Shown here: piece by piece, positions 28,305 to 34,923 of the stretch
Layout: the number at the start of each line of letters is the position of its first letter
How positions within the stretch are numbered: position 1 is the first letter of the stretch
NCBI GenBank assembly: GCA_024229515.1
Contig: JAAESI010000122.1
Span: 1 to 34,923 of the forward strand
DNA from: Pseudomonadota bacterium
GTDB taxonomy: Bacteria > Myxococcota_A > UBA796 > UBA9615
Length of the DNA: 34,923 nucleotides
Direction of reading: 5' to 3'
Translations under genes and position numbers: made by a program
The notes under the pieces: generated by a model
Told to the model about the DNA's origin: nothing
Database searches by the model: none
What the model saw: the letters and a program-made list of their open reading frames with translations, nothing else

Positions 28305-30323
28305 ATGTGTGGCATCGCCGGCTTCGCGGGGGACTTCGATGCCGATCTGTTGGATCGCATGGGCAAGCGGATCGCGCACCGCGGCCCCGATGACTTCAAC
28401 AACCTCGTCCTGAAGCCGCGGGGCGACGCTCCCCCGGTCGGTCTCGCCCACCGCCGCCTCTCGATCATCGACCTGAGCGCCGCCGGGCAGCAGCCCATGG
28501 AGGTGCGCTGCGCCTGCTGCGGATCGACCCGCAAGGGCCCCAAGGCAGGCCGGATGTGGCTGGTCTACAACGGCGAGCTGTACAACTACCGGGAGCTCCG
28601 CTCGGAGCTTGAAGGGTCCGGCCACACCTTCTTCAGCCAGACCGACTCCGAGGTGCTGCTGCACCTGTACGCCGAGCGCGGCCCCGCGATGCTGGAGGCG
28701 CTCAACGGCATCTTCGCCTTCGCGCTGTACGACGGCCGCTCCTCGGGCCAGGTCGGCGACGGCCAGCCCGGCGACCTGCTGCTGGCGCGAGACGGGTTCG
28801 GGCTCAAGCCGCTGTACTACGCCGAAGGGCACGCGGGGGTGCTCTTCTCGTCCGAGCTCAAGGCGCTGTTGGCGTCCCCGATGATCGACCGCTCGATCGA
28901 CCACGTCGCCATCCACCACTACATGACCTACCTGTGGTGTCCGGCGCCCCGCACGCCCTTGATGGGGGTGCGGAAGTTCGAGCCCGGCGAGGCCGCGATC
29001 GTGCGCCGGGGCAAGTTCCTGCGGCGCTGGTTCTTCTACGACCTGCCCTACGGACGCCCGCCGCTGCAGGCCTCGGACGAAGAGATCGGCGTGCAGATCG
29101 CCGACTCCCTGCGGACCGCGGTGAAGCGGCAGTTGGTGGCCGACGTAGAGGTCGGCGCGTTCCTGTCGGGGGGGCTCGATTCGAGCGCCATCGTCGCGAT
29201 GATGCGCGAGCTGCAACCCGGCGAACGCATCCCCTGCTACACGATCGGCTTCCGCGACGGCGGCACCCTCGGCGGACACTCCCCCGATCTCCCCTACGCC
29301 CGCCGGGTCGCCAAGCACCTGGACGTGGACCTGCGGGTGATCGAGGTCGGCCCCGAGATCATCAGCCACCTCCCGGAGCTCCTGTTCCACCTCGACGAGC
29401 CTCAGGTCGACCCCGCGCCCATCAACTCGCTGCTCATCGCCCGCCAGGCCTCCCAGGACGGCCTCAAGGTGCTGATGTCGGGGCAGGGCGGCGATGACAT
29501 CTTCACCGGCTACCGCCGCCACCGCGCCCTTCGCCTGGAGCGGATGTGGGGCTGGCTCCCCCGGCGCGCGCGCAAGCTCGTGGCCGCCCCCGCACGGGCC
29601 GCGTTCAACGGCCGCAGCCTCCTGCCGGGCCTCGACGGACAGCGCGCCCGCCAGCTCGCTCGGGGCCTCGCCCACGTCGACCACGACGCCGAAGACCGGC
29701 TGATCTCGTACTTCTACTGGGGTGGCGAAGAGCTGCGGCGCTCGCTGTATGCCCCGGACGTCGCCGCCCGCCTGCGCGACGTCGACACCGGTGCGCCCCT
29801 GCGCCGCTCACTCCAGCGGGTGCGCAACGAGCCCGAGCCGATCAACAAGATGCTCTACCTCGAGGCGCGCCACTTCCTCGCCGATCACAACCTCAACTAC
29901 ACGGACAAGACGAGCATGGCGGAGGGCGTCGAGGTCCGTGTTCCGCTCCTCGATCCCGACCTCGTGGACTACGCTACGCGCATCCCCGTCGACGCCAAGA
30001 TGCGGCGCGGCGTGCCCAAGGCGATGTTCAAGAAAGCGATGGAGCCCTACCTCCCCCACGACGTCATCTACCGCCCCAAGACGGGCTTCGGCGCGCCCCT
30101 GCGGCGGTGGCTGAAGGACGAACTGCGGGGCCAGGTCGAGGATCTCCTGTCGGAGTCTTCGGTGCGCGACCGGGGTCTGTTCGATCCGGCCGCGGTGCGC
30201 AGGCTGATCGAGGCGGACCGGGCGCGGAAGGTGGACGGCGCCTACGCCGTGTTTGGTCTCATGTGCGTCGAACTTTGGTGCCGGACCTTCGTGGATCGGC
30301 CCGGGGACGCACCGGTCGGTTGA
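28305..30323 (+). CDS. Asparagine synthase-like glutamine amidotransferase
   Basis: Two-domain enzyme of 672 residues. The N-terminal glutaminase starts MCGIAGFAGDF with nucleophile Cys2 and has AHRGPDDFNN, HRRLSIIDLS and YNGELYNYRELR. The synthetase domain has the ATP-pyrophosphatase loop FLSGGLDSSAI (near 287) and MSGQGGDDIFTGYRRH, a slight variant of the usual GEGADELFGGY. MAEGVEVRVPLLDPDLVDYA and YRPKTGFGAPLRRWLKDEL complete the family pattern. In surface-glycan loci such proteins are thought to amidate uronic-acid carboxylates, as with WbpS, rather than make free asparagine. Unusual insertions are RCACCGSTRKGPKAGR before the NGE motif and SSGQVGDGQPGD before LLLARDGFG. ATG at 28305 is forced because Cys must be residue 2. 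Gaps to both neighbours are seven and four bases. Confidence 0.93.
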   Translation: MCGIAGFAGDFDADLLDRMGKRIAHRGPDDFNNLVLKPRGDAPPVGLAHRRLSIIDLSAAGQQPMEVRCACCGSTRKGPKAGRMWLVYNGELYNYRELRSELEGSGHTFFSQTDSEVLLHLYAERGPAMLEALNGIFAFALYDGRSSGQVGDGQPGDLLLARDGFGLKPLYYAEGHAGVLFSSELKALLASPMIDRSIDHVAIHHYMTYLWCPAPRTPLMGVRKFEPGEAAIVRRGKFLRRWFFYDLPYGRPPLQASDEEIGVQIADSLRTAVKRQLVADVEVGAFLSGGLDSSAIVAMMRELQPGERIPCYTIGFRDGGTLGGHSPDLPYARRVAKHLDVDLRVIEVGPEIISHLPELLFHLDEPQVDPAPINSLLIARQASQDGLKVLMSGQGGDDIFTGYRRHRALRLERMWGWLPRRARKLVAAPARAAFNGRSLLPGLDGQRARQLARGLAHVDHDAEDRLISYFYWGGEELRRSLYAPDVAARLRDVDTGAPLRRSLQRVRNEPEPINKMLYLEARHFLADHNLNYTDKTSMAEGVEVRVPLLDPDLVDYATRIPVDAKMRRGVPKAMFKKAMEPYLPHDVIYRPKTGFGAPLRRWLKDELRGQVEDLLSESSVRDRGLFDPAAVRRLIEADRARKVDGAYAVFGLMCVELWCRTFVDRPGDAPVG

Positions 30324-30327
30324 CCGC

Positions 30328-32370
30328 ATGAGCGACCTGCTGGGCAAGCTTCGCCGCGCCGCGGGGAAGTCCCCCCCCTACGTCGTCCGGCGCGTCGTCC
30401 GCGACGCCCGCGCCGAGGCCGACCGCTGGCGGGCCCCCCGCCGCGACCGCTCCCTCACCCCCGACCGCCTCTGCCGCGAGCTCGGCGCCCCCACCATCGA
30501 CGCCCTCTGGGAGCGCTGCGCGGCCCGACCGTGGCCGTTCCCCTCGACCCGGGACGACCTGGGGGACCTGGACCGCCTCTGCCCGGAGCACCGCGCCGCA
30601 GTGCTGGAGGCGGCAGACCGCGCCCTGCAGCGGCGGGTCGATCTGGTCGGCTCCGGAGAGGTGGAGCTGGTCGGCTCCGGAGAGGTGGAGCTGGGGCCCC
30701 GCATCGACTGGCTGACGGACGTGCGCAGCGGCCGGTCGTGGCCGCCCGCGTTCTCCCGGGGCATCGACTACGCCAACCTCGACGCCCCCAGCGACATCAA
30801 GTTCCCCTGGGAGCTGAGCCGCCTTCAGTGGGCGCTGCCGCTGGGCCAGGCGTGGCTGCTCACCGGGGAGGATCGGTACGCCGAGGGAGCGCGGGACCTC
30901 ATCGACGCCTGGATCGAAGGCAACCCCTACGCGTGGACGGTCAACTGGTCGTGCACCATGGAGCCGGCGATCCGCATTCTCACCTGGACGTGGTTCTTCT
31001 TCACGCTCCACGACAGCCCCGCGTTCGCCGATCCCGACTTCCGCTTCCGCTTCCTCAAGAACCTGCTCCTGCACGGCGAGTACACCGAGCGCCACTTCGA
31101 GCGGTCCGACCTCAACGGCAACCACTTCGTCGCCGACGCCGCCGGGCTCGTGTTCGCAGGACTCTGCCTGGGGCCCGGGAACGCACCGGACCGCTGGGCC
31201 GACCGGGGTCTCGCCGATCTGGAAGCCGAGTTGCCCCTCCAGGTCACCGCCGATGGCGTCGACTTCGAGGGCTCGGTCCCCTACCACCGGCTGGTGACCG
31301 AGCTGTTCGTGCTCCCCGCGATGTACGCCGAGGCCCACGGCCGCCCGGTGTCGGCGGGGTGGCGCGACCGGACCGCGGCGATGGCGGAGTTCGTCGCCGC
31401 CTACTCCGGCCCCGACGGCGGATCCCCGCTGTGGGGCGACGCCGACGACGGCCGAGCGCTGCCCCTCGGTTCGGGGCGCCGCGACGACCACCGCTACCTG
31501 ATCGCGTGGGCCGCCCAGTGGCTCGACCGGCCCGCGTTGCTGGACCGGTTCGGGGGGCCCGTCGACGAGGTCCTGTGGATCCTGGGCGCCGCCCGCACCG
31601 AGGCCGCCGCGGGACGCACCACGCCCCCGGGGGAGTCCCGCGAGTTCCCTCACGGCGGCTACCGCGTGCTCGCCCACGGCGCCGACCAGGTGTTCGTGGA
31701 CTGCGGTCCCGTGGGCATGGCCGGCGTCGGCGGCCACGGCCACAACGACGTGCTCAGCTTCGAGGCGGTGCTCGACGGCGTGCGCCTCGTCAGCGACCGC
31801 GGCTGCTTCGTCTACACCGGCTCGCCCCGGGAGCGGAACGAGTTCCGTTCGACCGCCGCCCACAACACCCCGTCCGTCGATGGCGAAGAGATCAACCGAC
31901 TGGTGCGCCGGGACTGGCTGTGGGCCCTCCACGACGACACCCGGCCCGAGGTCCGATCCTGGTCGGTCACGCCGACGACGACGTCGCTGGAGGTGTCCCA
32001 CGACGGCTACCAGCGGCTCGCCTCACCGGTGACGGTGGTCCGTCGGTTCGAGCTGGACGGCGGCGAGCATCGGCTCACGATCCGCGACTCGCTCGAGGGC
32101 GCGGGCCATCACGCGATCGAAGTCCCGCTGCACCTCGCCCCGGGGGTGGAGGTCGACCGCAGCGCTTCCGACCTGCGCCTGCGGGCCGGCGGCCGCAGCT
32201 TCGAGCTGACGTGGGAGGGAACCGAAGGCTGGGAGCTGAGCGAGGAGGCTTCGCGGGTCTCGCCCAGCTACGGAGTCGCGGTGCCGACCCGCCGCCTTGC
32301 ATGGTGTCGGACGGGGGCGATGCCCGCGGTGCTGGAGGTCAGACTCAGCGCGTGCCCCGAGGGCGGCTAG
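30328..32370 (+). CDS. Heparinase II/III family protein (putative polysaccharide lyase) 2
   Basis: Predicted polysaccharide lyase of 680 residues, longer than and distinct from the one ending at 20917. The alpha toroid has DLNGNHFVADAAGLVFAGL (Asn near 264) and VDFEGSVPYHRLVTELF (Tyr-His near 318). The beta-sandwich has GVGGHGHNDVLSFEAVLDG (His near 469) and NEFRSTAAHNTPSVDGEEIN, closely matching the family. All expected Asn, Tyr and His positions are present, so activity on a uronate-containing polymer is plausible. The N-terminus is basic (LRRAAGKSPPYVVRRVVRDAR) with no signal peptide. It carries a perfect 24-base duplication (see repeat) in its early part. It is the third gene of the rightward unit, four bases after the amidotransferase. 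Its TAG stop shares the palindrome CTAG with the convergent MopE-like gene. Confidence 0.9.
   Translation: MSDLLGKLRRAAGKSPPYVVRRVVRDARAEADRWRAPRRDRSLTPDRLCRELGAPTIDALWERCAARPWPFPSTRDDLGDLDRLCPEHRAAVLEAADRALQRRVDLVGSGEVELVGSGEVELGPRIDWLTDVRSGRSWPPAFSRGIDYANLDAPSDIKFPWELSRLQWALPLGQAWLLTGEDRYAEGARDLIDAWIEGNPYAWTVNWSCTMEPAIRILTWTWFFFTLHDSPAFADPDFRFRFLKNLLLHGEYTERHFERSDLNGNHFVADAAGLVFAGLCLGPGNAPDRWADRGLADLEAELPLQVTADGVDFEGSVPYHRLVTELFVLPAMYAEAHGRPVSAGWRDRTAAMAEFVAAYSGPDGGSPLWGDADDGRALPLGSGRRDDHRYLIAWAAQWLDRPALLDRFGGPVDEVLWILGAARTEAAAGRTTPPGESREFPHGGYRVLAHGADQVFVDCGPVGMAGVGGHGHNDVLSFEAVLDGVRLVSDRGCFVYTGSPRERNEFRSTAAHNTPSVDGEEINRLVRRDWLWALHDDTRPEVRSWSVTPTTTSLEVSHDGYQRLASPVTVVRRFELDGGEHRLTIRDSLEGAGHHAIEVPLHLAPGVEVDRSASDLRLRAGGRSFELTWEGTEGWELSEEASRVSPSYGVAVPTRRLAWCRTGAMPAVLEVRLSACPEGG
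30643..30694 (+). repeat. Perfect in-frame 24-base tandem duplication
   Basis: The 24 bases at 30643-30666 are repeated exactly at 30667-30690, and the match runs four bases more to 30694. It encodes LVGSGEVE twice (residues 106-121 of the second heparinase-type protein). The absence of any base difference suggests a recent slippage or duplication event. Confidence 0.95.
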
Positions 32371-34703
32371 CGGACGTAGTACTCGTGCAGGTTCTCGTAG
32401 TTGTACGTCGTCGTGGCCGGACCATCGACGGCGTCCCCGCCGCAGACGTCATCCACCGTGAAGCCCTGGGCATCGGTGCCGTTGAGGACCTCGTCGCGGA
32501 TGAGCGGCTCGGGCTCGCCCGCGGAGGTGTAGTAGTTCGCTGAGGGCAGGTTCCGACCGCAGAGGTCGTAGAACCAGGGCGCCGTCTCGATGACGTTGAC
32601 GCAGTTGCTGCGCGGTCCTTCGTCCGTGCTGCTGAACACCGCCGGGGAGGCGAGCTGGTTGACCACGCCGTGGTCGTCCGTGCCGCTGAAGGTGTAGCTC
32701 AGGCCGCTGCCACCGGGGACGTCGACGGCGAAGGAGCCCGACAGGGTGAAGAAGAGCGGGTCGCAGGACGTGCCGTCGACCTCCTTGCGCAGGTCGTGCC
32801 GCGACATCAGGTCGCCCGCGGGCGAAACGGCCTCCCAGTGCTGGGCCGACAGGCGGACCGGGTCGCTGCCCGCCGGGTCGCCCGCGTCGGTGCCGTACAC
32901 GGTGGTGTAGTCGGTCACGAGCGCGCCGTTGGCGAGGCCGTCGGGGGTCGTGCGGAGGACCAGGGTCCAGCCGCCGCCGAGGGTGCTCATGTCGCACCAG
33001 ACGTCGACCTCCCCGAGGGGGCCGGCGCCGTCGCTGTCGATCGTGAACACCGCGTCGGTGCCGGCGCGGGTGGCGTCGGCGGCGAGGGCGTCGCTGCAGG
33101 AGGTGCAGGGGGTCGCGTCGATGCCGTCGCAGTCGAAGTCCACGCCGTCGCTGCAGAACTCGGGGGCGCCGTCGTAGTAGTCGGTGTCCGTGTCGTCGCA
33201 GTCGCCGTCGCACTCGGACTGGCCGTCGGTGTCGTCGTCGCTCTCGTTGCTGTCGGTCACGGTGTCGCAGTCGTTGTCGTCCACGGCGTCGCACAGTTCG
33301 GGGGCGCCGTCGTAGACGGTGTCGTCGCCGTCATCGCAGTCGCCATCGCACTCGGACTGACCATCGATGTCGGCGTCTGCCTCGGACGCGTCCGTCACCG
33401 TGTCGCAGTCGTTGTCGTCGATCCCGTCGCAGACGTCGGGGGCGCCGGTGTAGACGGCGATCTCGGCGTCGTCGCAGTCGCCGTCGCACTCGGACTGGCC
33501 GTCGGTGTCGTCGTCCGCTTCGGACGGATCCGTGACCGAGTCGCAGTCGTTGTCGTCGGTGCCGTCGCAGACGTCCGGGGCGCCCGGGTAGACGGTGTCG
33601 TCGGCGTCGTTGCAGTCGGCGGGGAAGTCGAACCCGTCGCCGTCCGCGTCCACGCTGCAGCCGTCGTCGGCCTCGCCGGTGCAGTCCTCGTCCACGCCGT
33701 TTTCGCAGATCTCGACCGCGCCGGGGTTGATCGCCCCGTTGCCGTCGTCGCAGTCATCGCAGGTGGAGTAGCTGTCGCCGTCCAGGTCGACACCGTTCTC
33801 GTCGACCTCGGAGTCGCAGTTGTTGTCCTTGCCGTCGCAGATCTCGATACCGCCGTTGAAGGCCTCGTCGTCCTCGTCGTCGCAGTCGGTGCAGAAGGGG
33901 TCGCCGTCGCCGTCCACGTCGTCGGTCGGTCCGAGGAAGTCCTCGTCGATCTCCGTGTCGCAGTCCTCGTCGATGCCGTTGCAGACCTCGGTCGCGCCGG
34001 GGAACACCGCCGCGTTCTCATCGTTGCAGTCCGGCTCGGTGTCGCAGGTGGAGACCCCGTCGTCGTCCTCATCGAAGCCTTCGTCGATGACGTCGTCGCA
34101 GTTGTTGTCGGCGCCGTCGCACACCTCGTCGTTGTCGGGCGCGTTGTCGGCGTCGTCGTCGGCGCAGTCGGCGCAGGCGTAGGAGCCGTCGCCGTCGACA
34201 TCGGCGTCGTCGTCGATGACGCCGCTGCAGTTGTTGTCGACGCCGTCGCACACTTCGGTGGCGTCGGGGTTGATGTCCGGATCCTCGTCGTCGCAGTCGT
34301 CGGGGGAGCTGAAGCCGTCCCCGTCGACGTCATCGCCGCCTTCGATGCCATTGACGGACAGCGGGATCTCCAACGACTGCTCGCCCCAGAGGAGGCGGAG
34401 CACGTCGGTGGTCGTACCGGCGGTCTGCGGGGTGGACTCGACGAGGATGATCCGCGCGTCGTCCGGCTGGATCTCCAGGGCGCCCGCGAGGGCCACGTCG
34501 AACGGACCGTCGCCGGCGAGCTGGAATACGACCGTCGTCACAGCGCCGCCGGAGTTGGTCACTTCGACGGCCTGGGAACTGGTGCTCCAGATCTCGACGT
34601 CGCCGAAATCGACGGAGGCGGGCGACACCTCAATGACCGCCTCGTCTGCTGGGCAGCCGAGCAGGGAAGGCAGGAGCAGAAGCGGAAGCAGCCTGAATCT
34701 CAT
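32367..34703 (-). CDS. MopE-like repeat lipoprotein with fibrinogen-like C-terminal domain
   Basis: Predicted surface lipoprotein of 778 residues. The signal peptide ends LPSLLGC (Cys17). Residues ~25-120 form an abnormal-spindle/HYDIN-like beta sandwich (VDFGDVEIWSTSSQAVEVTN). From ~125 to ~525 there are about ten MopE-like units of the form DGDGxxxxxDCDD...INPGAxEVCDGxDNNCDxxxDE, rich in Asp and paired Cys, expected to bind calcium or other metals. The last ~250 residues open with FTIDSDGAGPLGEVDVWCDM and GGGWTLVLRT, the start of a fibrinogen-like (YCDxxxxGGGWTLV) lectin-type domain. GGAG precedes the ATG at 34701-34703 by about six bases. An insertion sequence lies only ~80 bases upstream, so its promoter may be short or supplied by the element. 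Role unknown; adhesion is a guess. Confidence 0.9.
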   Translation of the reverse strand: MRFRLLPLLLLPSLLGCPADEAVIEVSPASVDFGDVEIWSTSSQAVEVTNSGGAVTTVVFQLAGDGPFDVALAGALEIQPDDARIILVESTPQTAGTTTDVLRLLWGEQSLEIPLSVNGIEGGDDVDGDGFSSPDDCDDEDPDINPDATEVCDGVDNNCSGVIDDDADVDGDGSYACADCADDDADNAPDNDEVCDGADNNCDDVIDEGFDEDDDGVSTCDTEPDCNDENAAVFPGATEVCNGIDEDCDTEIDEDFLGPTDDVDGDGDPFCTDCDDEDDEAFNGGIEICDGKDNNCDSEVDENGVDLDGDSYSTCDDCDDGNGAINPGAVEICENGVDEDCTGEADDGCSVDADGDGFDFPADCNDADDTVYPGAPDVCDGTDDNDCDSVTDPSEADDDTDGQSECDGDCDDAEIAVYTGAPDVCDGIDDNDCDTVTDASEADADIDGQSECDGDCDDGDDTVYDGAPELCDAVDDNDCDTVTDSNESDDDTDGQSECDGDCDDTDTDYYDGAPEFCSDGVDFDCDGIDATPCTSCSDALAADATRAGTDAVFTIDSDGAGPLGEVDVWCDMSTLGGGWTLVLRTTPDGLANGALVTDYTTVYGTDAGDPAGSDPVRLSAQHWEAVSPAGDLMSRHDLRKEVDGTSCDPLFFTLSGSFAVDVPGGSGLSYTFSGTDDHGVVNQLASPAVFSSTDEGPRSNCVNVIETAPWFYDLCGRNLPSANYYTSAGEPEPLIRDEVLNGTDAQGFTVDDVCGGDAVDGPATTTYNYENLHEYYVR
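33156..33569 (-). repeat. Three 138-base tandem repeats in the MopE-like gene
   Basis: Exactly periodic units at 33569-33432, 33431-33294 and 33293-33156 encode 46 residues each. Every unit has DDNDCD near its start, DGQSECDGDCDD in its middle and GAP near its end. The repeats are near-identical in protein but differ at scattered bases, so they are older than the 24-base duplication. Confidence 0.93.
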
Positions 34704-34729
34704 CGAGTCTCCGAGCGGGTCACGGGGCA

Positions 34730-34735
34730 ATAGTA
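34730..34735 (-). promoter_or_regulatory. Possible -10 element for the MopE-like gene
   Basis: On the minus strand TACTAT lies about 27 bases before the ATG, in a short AT-richer patch (TTGGGTACTATTG). No good -35 is seen at the right distance. It lies between the gene and the insertion sequence. Confidence 0.25.
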
Positions 34736-34783
34736 CCCAACGTGGTCGTCGTTGCCCTGCGGGGGGCGCCTCAGTCGTCCAGG

Positions 34784-34923
34784 TGTGCCGCACCCGGTTT
34801 CTCGGACACATGCTGTTGTTGTTCAGGCCGCGACGCTCCCGGTGAGTTCCCGCCGTACCTGGGCCGGCGAGCTGTACCCGTGTCGTGCGACTAGCCACTG
34901 CTCGTTGTAGATCTCGCGGAAGG
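34784..34923 (-). mobile_element. End of an IS3-family insertion sequence (partial)
   Basis: From 34784 the sequence reads TGTGCCGCACCCGGTTTCTC and then GGACA, which follows the terminal inverted repeat pattern of IS150-like IS3 elements as I recall it (TG at the tip, GCACCC, a T-rich step, GGAC). The transposase stop codon lies 39 bases inside this end, the normal IS3 layout. The element runs off the right edge, so length, frameshift region and target duplication cannot be seen; the three bases outside are AGG. Confidence 0.65.
34823..34923 (-). CDS. IS3-family transposase, C-terminal fragment (partial)
   Basis: The last 32 codons of a gene enter from the right edge and stop at TGA (34825-34823). 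The peptide starts FREIYNEQWLVARHGYSSP and ends with AQVRRELTGSVAA. The FxxxYNxxWLxxRHGYxxPxxVRxE pattern is the usual end of the DDE integrase core domain (rve) of IS3-family OrfB proteins. Whether the full element is intact cannot be judged from here. Confidence 0.72.
   Translation of the reverse strand, partial: FREIYNEQWLVARHGYSSPAQVRRELTGSVAA

Noticed and set aside
25505..28543. 1012-residue minus-strand frame opposite the oxidoreductase
   Set aside because: High GC keeps this frame open; its residues show no domain, and three real genes with strong motifs occupy the region.
33156..34320. Regularly spaced repeats that could suggest a CRISPR array
   Set aside because: They are in frame, 138 bases or irregular in length, protein-coding, and lack short identical repeats with unique spacers.
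32670..34733. 687-residue plus-strand frame opposite the MopE-like gene
   Set aside because: The Val/Ala-rich repeat is the complement of the Asp-rich repeats; no family pattern is seen.

Overview
The window is a very GC-rich bacterial chromosome segment, packed almost wall to wall. No gap between genes is longer than about 170 bases, and I saw no tRNA, rRNA, CRISPR array or clear rho-independent terminator. The lineage is most likely Myxococcota or a related deltaproteobacterial group. The evidence is Asp-rich linkers after lipoprotein signals, MopE-type Cys/Asp repeats, an AgmX/PglI-type C-terminal domain, and a C-terminus resembling the MYXO-CTERM sorting tail (Cys motif, hydrophobic helix, Arg-rich end). 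This is inferred from protein style, not from a marker gene.

Layout. At 1-77 the last codons of an unknown gene enter from the left. A sulfotransferase (minus) and an NAD-dependent sugar epimerase (plus) diverge at about 1.07 kb. The epimerase is followed by a WecG/TagA-type glycosyltransferase, which converges on and overlaps a GT4 glycosyltransferase. From 3.9 to 7.65 kb lies a group of surface or housekeeping genes: a von Willebrand-type lipoprotein, two poorly known membrane proteins, a LysM/AgmX-tail lipoprotein and a DksA/TraR zinc-finger protein. At 7.66-20.93 kb is the export and polymerisation core of an exopolysaccharide system. It has a short Wza-like lipoprotein facing left and, facing right, a Wzc-like tyrosine kinase, a MurJ-type flippase, an O-antigen-ligase-like protein with a TPR-like half, a 1194-residue FG-GAP protein with a sorting tail, a second ligase/polymerase and a glycosyltransferase. 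A minus-strand operon (26.0 down to 20.9 kb) encodes a WbuB-like GT4, a WecA/MraY-family initiating transferase, a methyltransferase and a heparinase II/III-family protein. Divergent from it, 26.1-32.4 kb encodes a fused dehydrogenase/Gfo-Idh-MocA oxidoreductase, an asparagine-synthase-like amidotransferase and a second heparinase II/III-family protein. At 32.4-34.7 kb is a MopE-like repeat lipoprotein with a fibrinogen-like end, and the right edge holds the end of an IS3-family insertion sequence.

How it may work together (inference). The WecA-like enzyme loads the first sugar phosphate on undecaprenyl phosphate. The WecG-like and GT4 enzymes extend it, and the epimerase and fused oxidoreductase supply or remodel nucleotide sugars. 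The amidotransferase, sulfotransferase and methyltransferase could decorate the glycan. The MurJ-type protein flips the repeat unit, one or both ligase-like proteins polymerise or transfer it, and Wzc plus short Wza control export. The two heparinase-type lyases are expected to trim or release a uronate-containing polymer. The FG-GAP protein, tightly packed inside the export operon, could be a surface protein that works with the polysaccharide. Not found in the window: a Wzb-type phosphatase, an outer-membrane beta-barrel partner for the short Wza, a UDP-sugar dehydrogenase, or an exosortase.
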